Part shown: piece by piece, positions 14,090 through 21,373 of the stretch | Layout: each line of letters begins with the position of its first letter | How positions within the stretch are numbered: the first letter of the stretch is position 1 | Source: Acidobacteriota bacterium | GTDB lineage: Bacteria; Acidobacteriota; Vicinamibacteria; Vicinamibacterales; JAFNAJ01 | Reading direction: 5' to 3' | DNA length: 36,302 nucleotides | Assembly: GCA_016789685.1 (NCBI GenBank) | Contig: JAEUQQ010000440.1 | Span: 1-36,302, forward strand | Program-made: the position numbers and the translations under genes | Notes under the pieces: model-generated | Told to the model about the DNA's origin: nothing | Seen by the model: only the letters and a program-made list of their open reading frames with translations | Database searches by the model: none

Positions 14090-15367
14090 ATGAACGGCGA
14101 CGCTCGGTCCCCTGCACCGCCCGCCCGGCCCCGCACTGCGACGGCGGTCGCGGCGAGCTTGGCGCTAGCCGTGGGCCTGGCCGCTGCGCCGGTGGCCGCG
14201 CAACCCGAGTGGCGAGTACCGCCGCTGCTCGACGGACGCCTGCTCGTCGGCGGCGACGTGAGCGCGACGATGGGCTCGCGCGACCGCGGGTTCTACAACC
14301 ACACCGACTACGACATTTCGCTGCTGCGATACGTCAGCGTCCAGTTCGACGCGGAGTGGCGCGTCGGCGACCGTGCCTCGATCGTGGGACAGATCAGGAG
14401 CGAGAACGACCACGGCGTGCACGCGTCGGCGTGGCTCGTGCGGTTGCGCCCGATGGCGCGCGTGCCGTTGACGTTCGAAGCGGGCCGGCTTCCCCACGTG
14501 TTCGGTCAGGCCACGAATCGTCGTTACGGGAGCGACAACCCGCTGATCGGCCTTCCGCTCGGATACCAGTACCTCACGTCGCTCCGGGCGGATTCCGTGG
14601 CACTGTCGGCCGACGCCCTGCTGCGTTCGCGCGGGCGCGGGTGGCTGTTGTCGTATCCGCAGGGACTCGGGTCGCCAGACGACGCGGCCGGCGTGCCGAT
14701 CGTGGCGGCCCTGCGCTGGGACACGGGCGTTAAGGCCACCTGGGACGCCGGCGGCATCGTCGAAGCGTCACTGGCGCTCACGGTGGGTTCGCTGTCGCAG
14801 CCACGCGTGGATGACGACAACGGTGGGCGCCAGGTCGCCGCGCGCGTCGTGGCCAGGCCCGCGGCGGCGCTCGCCATCGGCATGTCGGCCGCCAGGGGCG
14901 CCTACCTGGCCGACGTGGCACGCACCGCGGTCGCCGGCTACACGGGCTCCGCGCGGCGCGACTGGTACCAGTCGGCCGTGGGCGCCGATGTCGAATGGTC
15001 GCTCGGACATTGGCTGGCACGCGCAGAAGTCCTGACATCGCGCTGGCGCACACCGCGCCTGGCCCGGCCGCTGTTGCCGGATCATCTTGACGCCACGTCG
15101 GGCATGGTCGAGGCCCGGTACCGCGTTCATCCCCGCGCGTGGCTTGCTGGCAGAGCCGAGCACCTGTGGTTCTCGCGCATCACGGGCACGGTCTTCGGCG
15201 GTGAGGCGACCACGTGGGACGCGCCCGTGACGCGCGTCGAAGCTGGCATCGGCCTCCTGCTCACCCGGCAGCTCGTGCTGAAGTCGTCGTATCAGCACGC
15301 GTGGCGCGACGCCGGACGGGTCCGCAGTCCCCACCTCGGGGCCGCGCAACTGTCGTTCTGGTTCTGA
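14090..15367 (+). CDS. outer-membrane beta-barrel (porin-like) protein
   Basis: A 425-residue protein that I cannot assign to a named family. A signal peptide covers about residues 16-38 (ending VAAQPEW). The rest is a chain of alternating amphipathic strands, with features such as RYVSVQFDAEWRVGDRASIVGQIRSEN and FEAGRLPHVFGQATNRRYGSDNPL, resembling porin-like outer-membrane proteins. It closes with LGAAQLSFWF, an aromatic last residue as required for barrel insertion. It is the first gene of an operon: the cupredoxin-like gene starts two bases after its stop codon, followed by a histidine kinase and an NtrC-type regulator. The start codon lies only 12 bases after TATAAT and lacks a clear ribosome site. 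A role in passing a substrate or metal to the periplasm is inferred. Confidence 0.75.
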   Translation: MNGDARSPAPPARPRTATAVAASLALAVGLAAAPVAAQPEWRVPPLLDGRLLVGGDVSATMGSRDRGFYNHTDYDISLLRYVSVQFDAEWRVGDRASIVGQIRSENDHGVHASAWLVRLRPMARVPLTFEAGRLPHVFGQATNRRYGSDNPLIGLPLGYQYLTSLRADSVALSADALLRSRGRGWLLSYPQGLGSPDDAAGVPIVAALRWDTGVKATWDAGGIVEASLALTVGSLSQPRVDDDNGGRQVAARVVARPAAALAIGMSAARGAYLADVARTAVAGYTGSARRDWYQSAVGADVEWSLGHWLARAEVLTSRWRTPRLARPLLPDHLDATSGMVEARYRVHPRAWLAGRAEHLWFSRITGTVFGGEATTWDAPVTRVEAGIGLLLTRQLVLKSSYQHAWRDAGRVRSPHLGAAQLSFWF

Positions 15368-15369
15368 GG

Positions 15370-16065
15370 ATGGGGTCGATGGCACGAGCGCGAGGGGCCG
15401 GAGCCGCGAGTGCGGCGCTCGTGGCCTGCCTGGCGGCCTCACCTGGCGTGTTGGCCCAGGCACGCACGGGGGCGATTCGCGGCCGGGTGGATGCCGGCGA
15501 ACTCGGCGCGGCGCACGCGCACCGGCCGGCCGTGGTCGATCGCGCGCGCCCGGTCGCGCCGACTGACGAACGCCGCCGCGCCGTGGTGTATCTCGAGACC
15601 GCGCCGCGTGGCGCCTTCGACGATGTCGGCCCGCGGCGGGCGCGGCTCGACCAGCGCAACGAGATGTTCGTGCCACACGTGATCGCGATCCAGGTCGGGA
15701 CGACGGTCGACTTCCCGAACAACGACCGCACGTACCACAACGTGTTCTCGCTCTCGCGCGTGAAGTCGTTCGACCTGGGCCGCTATGCGGCAGGGCGCTC
15801 GAAATCGGTGACCTTCGACCGTCCGGGGATCGTGCGGGTGTTCTGCGACATCCACTCGCACATGAACGCGTGGATCCTCGTCTTCGCGCACCCATTCTTC
15901 GCGGTCACGGATGCCGACGGGCGGTTTCGCATCGAGGGCATCCCGCCTGGCACCTACACGGTGGCCATCTGGAACGAGGCCGCCACCGCCGAGTCGCGCA
16001 CCGTGGTCGTCTCGGCCGGCAGCGAGGCCGATGTCGGCTTCACCCTCGGGCGCAAGGTGCCATGA
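15370..16065 (+). CDS. periplasmic cupredoxin-like protein with C-terminal carboxypeptidase-regulatory-like domain
   Basis: A 231-residue protein (ATG at 15370; an in-frame ATG at 15379 is equally possible). The signal peptide runs to about residue 30 (CLAASPGVLAQA). Residues about 70-170 form a plastocyanin/MauL-type fold with plausible type 1 copper ligands: H123 (TYHNVFS), C159, H162 and M165 (FCDIHSHM). Residues 175-228 (FFAVTDADGRFRIEGIPPGTYTVAIWNE) match the CarboxypepD_reg-like beta-sandwich. The stop codon overlaps the histidine-kinase start (ATGA), so the two proteins are made together; a direct link, such as copper- or redox-loaded cupredoxin being sensed by the kinase, is a reasonable inference. 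Copper binding itself is not proven by the motif alone. Confidence 0.8.
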   Translation: MGSMARARGAGAASAALVACLAASPGVLAQARTGAIRGRVDAGELGAAHAHRPAVVDRARPVAPTDERRRAVVYLETAPRGAFDDVGPRRARLDQRNEMFVPHVIAIQVGTTVDFPNNDRTYHNVFSLSRVKSFDLGRYAAGRSKSVTFDRPGIVRVFCDIHSHMNAWILVFAHPFFAVTDADGRFRIEGIPPGTYTVAIWNEAATAESRTVVVSAGSEADVGFTLGRKVP

Positions 16066-17858
16066 ACCGCGTCTTCGGCTCGCTGACCAACCGTATCTTC
16101 CTCGCGGCGGCGTTGCTCGCCGTCGCCACTATCGGCGTCGCGGTCTTCGTCGTCAACACGGTGGTCACGCGGCAGGCCGAGCGCGAACTGACGACCGAAC
16201 TCAACGACACGAGCACACTGGTCGAGCAGTTCCAGGTGCTCAGCGAGACGCAGTTGCAGCAGCAGGCGCGGCTGATCGCCGACCTGCCGAAGTTCAAGGC
16301 CGCCCTCGCCGTCAATCACGGCCCGACGCTCGAGCCGCTGGTGGTCGACTACCGCCAGCAGCTCGGGGCGGCGGCGGTGGTGGTGTCAGATCCGCGCGGC
16401 ACCATCCTCGCGCGCGCGGGCCTCGACGCACGCACCGCGACGGCGCTGGTCTCGCTGCCCGCGGCCGTGCGCGCGCGCGACGGAGCCGAAGGGTCCGGCT
16501 TCCTTGCGCGAGGCGACGCCGTCTACTTCGTGGTCACGGCGCCTGTCTGGATCGATCCCAGTCAGCCGGAGTTGCTCGGCACCTTGAGTGTGGCGGCCGC
16601 GCTCGACGTCGCGCTCGCCGCGCGCCTGCGCGCCTTCACGGGCAGCGACCTCGCGTTCACGTGGGAGGGCAAGGTGCGAGCCACGACGCGCCCCGCCGCC
16701 GAGGCCGAGGCGCTCGACGCGTGGCTCCTGCACCAGGCCACGCCCACGGTCAGCCTCGGCGCCGAGGAGTTCATGGTGCGCGTGATGCCGTTGCATGCGG
16801 CGGCCACCGCCACCGCTGGCGCGGGCACCGTCCCGGGCGTCGTGCTGCTCCGCTCGCGCACCGAGCACCTGCGCTTCCTGGCCACGCTGCATCGGGCGCT
16901 GGCGGCGACGGCCATGGCCGCCGTCCTGCTCGCCACGGTGCTCTCGTACGTCGTCGCGCGCACGATCACCAGGCCGATCCGCGCGGTCACCGCCGCGATG
17001 CTCGAACTCGAGGCCACCGGGACGCCGGCGCCGCCGGCGCTGCCGCCGACCTCGCCGTTCGACGATGAGGATGCCCGCGGGCTGGCCCAGACGTTCACGT
17101 CGATGACGACGGCCATCGCCCGCTTCCAGCGCGAGGCCACGCAGCGCGAACGGCTCTCGTCGCTCGGGCGCCTGTCGACGGTGATCGCGCACGAAATCCG
17201 CAACCCCCTGATGATCATCAAGACGGCGTTGCGTTCGCTGCGCCGCCGCGTGCCGGCCGACGACGCCGCAACGACGGCGATTGCCGACATCGACGAAGAA
17301 GTCGCGCGCCTCAACCGGCTCGTGAACGACGTCCTCGACTTCGCGAAGCCGATCCGCTTCGAGATCGCGCCCGCCGATCTCGGTGCCATCTGCGAAGGCG
17401 CGGCGCTGGCCGCGATGGCCGACGGCGCACCGCCGCGGGTCGAGGTACGCCTGCCAGCGCGCGGCGTCACGATCGACACCGACGCCGAACGGCTGCGCGC
17501 GGCCCTGGTCAACTTGCTGGCCAACGCGCGCCAGTCGGTCGTGGCGGGCGCGGCGACGGCCGGCGCGGCCGACCTGCCCGCCGTCGTGCTCGAGGCGTGC
17601 GCCGGTGATAGCCCGCAGGTCGGCATCGTGGTGAGCGATCGGGGCGCGGGCATCGCACCGGGCGACCTGCCACGCATCTTCGATCCCTTTTTCACGACCA
17701 GGCGTACGGGGACCGGCCTGGGTCTTGCAATCGTTCGCAACGTCATCGAAGGGCTCGGTGGGCGCATCACCATCGACAGCCGCGTGTCCGAGGGCACGAC
17801 GGTGACACTGGCGCTGCCCAGGCACGCCGCCGATGCGGCCTCCACGGGACTCGAATGA
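16062..17858 (+). CDS. membrane sensor histidine kinase
   Basis: A 598-residue kinase. Transmembrane segments lie at about residues 11-34 and 282-305, enclosing a periplasmic sensor domain of about 245 residues with a dCACHE/PAS-like look (YRQQLGAAAVVVSDPRGTILARAG). A HAMP-like linker follows (RTITRPIRAVTAAMLELEATG), then the phosphoacceptor H377 in IAHEIRNPLMIIK, and the ATPase with N box (LVNLLANARQSV), G1 (VSDRGAGIAPGDL), F box (IFDPFFTTR) and G2 (GTGLGLAIV). All motifs are intact. It overlaps both neighbours by four bases (ATGA on each side), so cupredoxin, kinase and regulator are one translational unit. It should phosphorylate the NtrC-family regulator encoded next. Confidence 0.93.
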   Translation: MNRVFGSLTNRIFLAAALLAVATIGVAVFVVNTVVTRQAERELTTELNDTSTLVEQFQVLSETQLQQQARLIADLPKFKAALAVNHGPTLEPLVVDYRQQLGAAAVVVSDPRGTILARAGLDARTATALVSLPAAVRARDGAEGSGFLARGDAVYFVVTAPVWIDPSQPELLGTLSVAAALDVALAARLRAFTGSDLAFTWEGKVRATTRPAAEAEALDAWLLHQATPTVSLGAEEFMVRVMPLHAAATATAGAGTVPGVVLLRSRTEHLRFLATLHRALAATAMAAVLLATVLSYVVARTITRPIRAVTAAMLELEATGTPAPPALPPTSPFDDEDARGLAQTFTSMTTAIARFQREATQRERLSSLGRLSTVIAHEIRNPLMIIKTALRSLRRRVPADDAATTAIADIDEEVARLNRLVNDVLDFAKPIRFEIAPADLGAICEGAALAAMADGAPPRVEVRLPARGVTIDTDAERLRAALVNLLANARQSVVAGAATAGAADLPAVVLEACAGDSPQVGIVVSDRGAGIAPGDLPRIFDPFFTTRRTGTGLGLAIVRNVIEGLGGRITIDSRVSEGTTVTLALPRHAADAASTGLE

Positions 17859-19222
17859 ACACCATCCTGCTCGTCGACGACGAACCGAAAATCCGGCAAC
17901 AACTGCAACGTGCCCTCGCGGATGAAGACTTCGAGGTGCTGGCGGTGGCGAGCGCGCTCGACGCACGGGCCCTGGTCGCCGAGCGGTTGTTCGACATCCT
18001 GGTCGTCGACAACCTGATGCCCGGCATGACGGGCCTCGAGTTGATCCGCGAACTGGCGCAGACGACGGCCGAGGGCGAGCGGCCGCAGATCATCATGATG
18101 ACCGCCCATGCCTCGGTCGAGAGCGCGATCGAGGCGATGCGGCACGGGGCCTTCGACTACCTGCAGAAGCCATTCGAGGTCGACGAACTGATCGTCGTCG
18201 TGCGCCGGGCCCTGGCGCACGCCGCGCTCCGCAGCCAGCATCACTACCTGCTCCACGAACGCGACGAGGAGTTCCACCACTACGGCATCGTCGGGCGCAG
18301 CCGCCAGGTGCAGGAGATGATCCGGACGGCAGAACTCGTGGCCGCCTCGAAGAGCACCGTGCTGATCACCGGCGAAACCGGCACGGGCAAGGAACTGCTG
18401 GCGCGGGCCATCCACGACCGCAGCGCACAGCGCGATCGCCCGCTCATCAAGGTCAACTGCGCTGCCATTCCAGAGACGCTGCTCGAATCCGAGCTCTTCG
18501 GGCACGTGCGCGGCGCGTTCACGGGCGCCGTCCAGAACAAGAAGGGCAAGTTCGCGCTGGCCGATGGCAGCAGCATCTTCCTCGATGAGATCGGGACGAT
18601 GAGCCTCACGCTCCAGGCCAAGCTGCTGCGGGTCCTGCAGGAACGCGAGGTCGAACCCCTCGGCTCGGATCGCCCGCAGCGGGTCGACGTCCGGGTGATT
18701 GCGGCAACCAACCGCAACCTGCCGCAAATGGTCGCCGAGGGGAAGTTCCTCGACGACCTCTTCTTCAGGCTCAACGTGATCCCCATCGTCCTGCCGCCGC
18801 TGCGCGAGCGGAAGGAGGACATCAAGGGCCTGGTCGAGCACTTCGTCAAGAAGCACGCGCAGCGGGCAGGCCGGACGTTCGAGCGGATCGACGAGAAGTT
18901 CCTCGAGAGCCTGTCTGACTACAGCTGGCCCGGGAACATCCGCGAACTCGAAAACACGATCGAGCGCGCGGTCGTGCTGTCGACGGGATCGGTGCTCTCG
19001 CCCCGCCTGGTACCCGCGCTGGAGCCGGCGACACCGGCGACGCCACAGCTGCCCAGCCTCAACCTCCGGCAGAATCTCGACTGGGCCGAACGCGAGACCG
19101 TTCGGCGGGCGCTCGACCAGTCGGGCGGCATCAAGAAGGACGCGGCCGAGGCCATGGGCATCTCGCAGCGGGCCCTGAGCTACTACCTGTCGAAGCACCG
19201 CCTCGAGGGCGGAGGGGCCTAG
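17855..19222 (+). CDS. sigma-54-dependent response regulator, NtrC family
   Basis: A 455-residue activator with three domains. The receiver (residues 3-118) has phosphoacceptor D52 (ILVVDNLMPG) and K105 (YLQKPF). The AAA+ domain (about 144-375) has Walker A GETGTGKE (173-180), an intact GAFTGA sigma-54 contact loop (220-225), Walker B-like FLDEIG, and the arginine-finger region. A Fis-type helix-turn-helix closes the protein (AERETVRRALDQSGGIKKDAAEAMGISQRALSYYLSKHRL in several helices). It overlaps the kinase gene by four bases. Two TTAC-N7-GTAA dyads and a -24/-12 promoter lie immediately downstream, before the next operon, which identifies a likely target in cis. The regulon beyond the window is unknown. 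Confidence 0.95.
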   Translation: MNTILLVDDEPKIRQQLQRALADEDFEVLAVASALDARALVAERLFDILVVDNLMPGMTGLELIRELAQTTAEGERPQIIMMTAHASVESAIEAMRHGAFDYLQKPFEVDELIVVVRRALAHAALRSQHHYLLHERDEEFHHYGIVGRSRQVQEMIRTAELVAASKSTVLITGETGTGKELLARAIHDRSAQRDRPLIKVNCAAIPETLLESELFGHVRGAFTGAVQNKKGKFALADGSSIFLDEIGTMSLTLQAKLLRVLQEREVEPLGSDRPQRVDVRVIAATNRNLPQMVAEGKFLDDLFFRLNVIPIVLPPLRERKEDIKGLVEHFVKKHAQRAGRTFERIDEKFLESLSDYSWPGNIRELENTIERAVVLSTGSVLSPRLVPALEPATPATPQLPSLNLRQNLDWAERETVRRALDQSGGIKKDAAEAMGISQRALSYYLSKHRLEGGGA

Positions 19223-19227
19223 CCCAT

Positions 19228-19270
19228 CGTTTACGCCGCAGGTAACGACTTACGGCGCCGGTAAACGTCG
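19228..19270. promoter_or_regulatory. two tandem dyads TTAC-N7-GTAA, likely enhancer (UAS) of the NtrC-type regulator
   Basis: Dyad 1 has TTAC at 19231-19234 and GTAA at 19242-19245; dyad 2 has TTAC at 19250-19253 and GTAA at 19261-19264. Both have exactly seven bases between half sites, and the centres are 19 bases apart, about two helical turns. The flanks extend the symmetry (CGTTTAC/GTAACG, CGAC...GTCG). They lie 60-100 bases upstream of a sigma-54-type promoter, where activators of this class bind. Confidence 0.7.
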
Positions 19271-19326
19271 CGGCGGCGCGCCCCGTCGAGCGGCCTGAAT
19301 TCACGTGGGATTCACGATCCCGGGTC

Positions 19327-19343
19327 CGGCATCGCCCTTGCCA
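19327..19343 (+). promoter_or_regulatory. candidate sigma-54 (-24/-12) promoter
   Basis: GG (19328-19329) and GC (19340-19341) are separated by the required 10 bases, in the context CGGCAT-N5-TTGCCA. The -12 TTGC is perfect; the -24 part departs from TGGCAC at two positions. Transcription would start near 19353, 30 bases before the haem lipoprotein gene. Tandem dyads upstream and the preceding NtrC-family gene support it. Confidence 0.65.
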
Positions 19344-19383
19344 CACCTTCTCGCAGGCATTTCCCCGGCGAGGAGAGAACGGC

Positions 19384-19857
19384 GTGAGCGAACGACAAAG
19401 GCACCGAATGATCTGGGCGCAGCGTCTTGCGGCCCTGACCCTGGCATTGAGCACCATGACCGCCGCAGGCTGCGACGAGACGCTGTCGAAGATAGCGGGC
19501 CCCACACCGACGCTCGAACCCACGTTCTCGAGCATCCGCACGAACATCATCGAGGCACAGGACTCGGCGGGCCGGCGCGCCTGCGTGCAGTGCCACACGA
19601 ACGTCGGCCGCACGCCGGCGGCAGGCCTGAACCTCCTCGTCGATCCGTATGCGGCCATGGTCAACGTCCCGAGCCGCAACAAGCCGGGCGCGATCATCGT
19701 CGTGCCGGGCGATCCCGACGGCAGCTACCTGTACCAGAAGCTGATCGGCGCGCCGGGCATCGTCGGCCTCCGGATGCCGCTCGTGCCGCCACACCTGACC
19801 GAGGGCCAACTCCTGATTGTGCGTCGCTGGATCCAGAACGGCGCGAAGAACGACTAG
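19384..19857 (+). CDS. c-type cytochrome-like lipoprotein (one CxxCH)
   Basis: A 157-residue protein. The signal sequence ends in a lipobox with C30 (TAAGC), so the mature protein is lipid-anchored. The haem-binding motif is C67-V-Q-C70-H71, and M131 in LRMPLVPP is a likely distal ligand. The VVPGDPDGSYLYQKL, RMP and QLLIVRRWIQNGA segments match the small planctomycete-type cytochrome c domain. The GTG at 19384 is preferred because AGGAGA stands eight bases upstream; an ATG at 19408 also keeps the signal sequence. It is the first gene behind the sigma-54 promoter and the DUF5777-type barrel gene follows after 31 bases. It likely carries electrons at the envelope. Confidence 0.8.
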   Translation: MSERQRHRMIWAQRLAALTLALSTMTAAGCDETLSKIAGPTPTLEPTFSSIRTNIIEAQDSAGRRACVQCHTNVGRTPAAGLNLLVDPYAAMVNVPSRNKPGAIIVVPGDPDGSYLYQKLIGAPGIVGLRMPLVPPHLTEGQLLIVRRWIQNGAKND

Positions 19858-19888
19858 TGCGCCAGATGGCGTAACGGAGACAGCATCC

Positions 19889-20812
19889 ATGACGCGACAC
19901 ACGTTCACGGCCGCCCTCGTGCTGGGCGCATTGACCGTTCATTCACTGGCGGCGGCCCAGGCCCCGCCTCCTCCTGCTCCTACTGAAGCTGGCGCGCCGG
20001 CCGCGGCCACCGACGCGACCGGGGTCGCCGTCGTTCAGGACGCCATCGACGACGCGGTCCTCAATCCTGCGCAGCCCGACTTCACGCTCGTGGGGCTGCC
20101 GACGACGCTGCGGCTGCCGCGCGGGGCGTGGTCGTTCCGCGTCACGCACCGGTTCGCCCGCCCGTTGGGCCAGGGGACGTTCGGCAACCTGGCCGAGGAT
20201 CTGTTCGGCCTCGACTCCGGCGGCCTGGTCGGCCTCGAACTGCGCTACGGGGTGCTGCCGGGCCTGCAGGTGGGCATCCACCGCACGAGCGATCGCACGA
20301 TCCAGTTCTTCACCCAGTTCAACGCCATCCGCCAGCGCGAGGGGCGGCCGTTTGCCGTCGATGCGTTCGCGTCGGCCGAGGGCACGAACAACTTCAAGGG
20401 CAGTGACCCGAACACGCCGACCGGCGAAGGCATCCGGTCGCCGGCTGTCGGGGCCATCGTCTCGACCACCGTCGGGCGTCGCGCCGCCTTCTACGCGATG
20501 CCGGTGTGGGTGAACAACACCAACGACCTGCCCGAGGAACTCGCCGACGACAACAGCACGTTCGCGCTGGGACTCGGCACACGCCTGCGCGTGTCGTCGA
20601 CGCTGTACCTGGTGGCCGAGGTCATGCCGCGGCTGTCGGGGTACGACCCGGGCGCGAAGCACGCCTCGTTCGCGGTCGAAGCGCGCAAGGGCGGCCACGC
20701 GTTCCAGATCAACGTCTCGAACGGATTTGGCACCACCCTGGCGCAACTGGCGCGCGGCGGGTCGGAAGACGACTGGTACATCGGCTTCAACATCTCGCGG
20801 AAGTTCTTCTGA
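19889..20812 (+). CDS. DUF5777-type outer-membrane beta-barrel protein
   Basis: A 307-residue protein with signal peptide (residues 5-23, ALVLGALTVHSLAAAQA) and a Pro/Ala-rich linker. The mature domain has the features I associate with DUF5777: RVTHRFARPLGQG, LFGLDSGGLVGLELRYGVLPGLQVGIHRTSDRTIQFF (in consecutive strands), a NNTN loop, and the C-terminal strand YIGFNISRKFF with a terminal Phe for barrel assembly. The family has no established function; members often accompany cytochromes and other redox lipoproteins. It lies 31 bases after the haem lipoprotein gene with no promoter between, so it is part of the sigma-54-controlled operon. A role as outer-membrane partner of the haem lipoprotein is inferred. 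Confidence 0.8.
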   Translation: MTRHTFTAALVLGALTVHSLAAAQAPPPPAPTEAGAPAAATDATGVAVVQDAIDDAVLNPAQPDFTLVGLPTTLRLPRGAWSFRVTHRFARPLGQGTFGNLAEDLFGLDSGGLVGLELRYGVLPGLQVGIHRTSDRTIQFFTQFNAIRQREGRPFAVDAFASAEGTNNFKGSDPNTPTGEGIRSPAVGAIVSTTVGRRAAFYAMPVWVNNTNDLPEELADDNSTFALGLGTRLRVSSTLYLVAEVMPRLSGYDPGAKHASFAVEARKGGHAFQINVSNGFGTTLAQLARGGSEDDWYIGFNISRKFF

Positions 20813-20821
20813 GACCTCGCG

Positions 20822-20874
20822 CTGTCGGCGCAGGCCTGCCACGGGCTTGACAGTGGCAGCGCTTGCGCCGACAG
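20822..20874. repeat. large nested hairpin between the barrel and cupredoxin lipoprotein genes
   Basis: Outer arms CTGTCGGCGCA (20822-20832) and TGCGCCGACAG (20864-20874) pair over 11 bases; inner arms CTGCCAC (20836-20842) and GTGGCAG (20853-20859) add seven, with a near-continuous junction and one bulge. It fills most of the 101-base gap. It may end or stabilise the upstream transcript, or tune read-through into the cupredoxin gene. There is no T-run. Confidence 0.6.
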
Positions 20875-20913
20875 TGTGTGCAGCCAGCTTCAGCGGGCTT
20901 TCGAGGTAGAGGG

Positions 20914-21345
20914 ATGAGGACGAAACTGCTCGTGTGCGCGGCGGTGGCGCTGACCGGGGCGATCGCCTGCGGCGGTGGAGGCGGTTCGGCCCCGACACAA
21001 CCGTCGAACAATGGCGGCGGTGGCACCGCCGGCGGCGGCACGAGTGGCGGGTCGTCGACCACGAACCGCATCACGATCACGGCCACCGGCGTCGACACCA
21101 GGGCGCTGACGATCAAGGTCGGCGAGCGGATCACGGTCACCAACAGCGACTCCCGGGCGCACGAGTTCTCGTCGGATCCCCATCCGGAGCACACCAACTG
21201 CCCGGAGTTGAACCAGATCGGGTTCATCCAGCCGAACCAGACGAAGGAATCTGGCAACTTCGTCACGGCCAAGGCCTGCGGATTCCACGACCACAACCAG
21301 CCGAGCAACGCGTCGTTGCAGGGGCGCGTGACGATCGCGCCGTAG
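20914..21345 (+). CDS. cupredoxin-like lipoprotein
   Basis: A 143-residue protein. A lipoprotein signal ends at C19 (TGAIAC), followed by a Gly/Ser/Thr-rich flexible linker (residues 20-50). Residues 52-143 form a small cupredoxin-like beta-sandwich: TIKVGERITVTNSDSRAHEF with H83, and ACGFHDHNQ with C122, H125 and H127, then QGRVTIAP as last strand. H83, C122 and H125 or H127 are plausible copper ligands; no Met is at the usual axial position, so the site may differ from plastocyanin. The start follows GAGGTAGAGGG. It lies 101 bases after the DUF5777-type gene, across a large hairpin, and may be co-expressed with it. It is the second cupredoxin-like protein of the island. Confidence 0.75.
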   Translation: MRTKLLVCAAVALTGAIACGGGGGSAPTQPSNNGGGGTAGGGTSGGSSTTNRITITATGVDTRALTIKVGERITVTNSDSRAHEFSSDPHPEHTNCPELNQIGFIQPNQTKESGNFVTAKACGFHDHNQPSNASLQGRVTIAP

Positions 21346-21373
21346 TCCTGTCGATCGTCCTGCGCCGGCCGGC

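Noticed and set aside
16562-19198. Very long open frame (878 codons) on the minus strand opposite the histidine kinase and regulator
   Set aside because: Its translation is low-complexity Arg/Ala/Gly/Asp text with no domain, and the opposite strand encodes two complete proteins with intact motifs. High GC content leaves antisense frames open.
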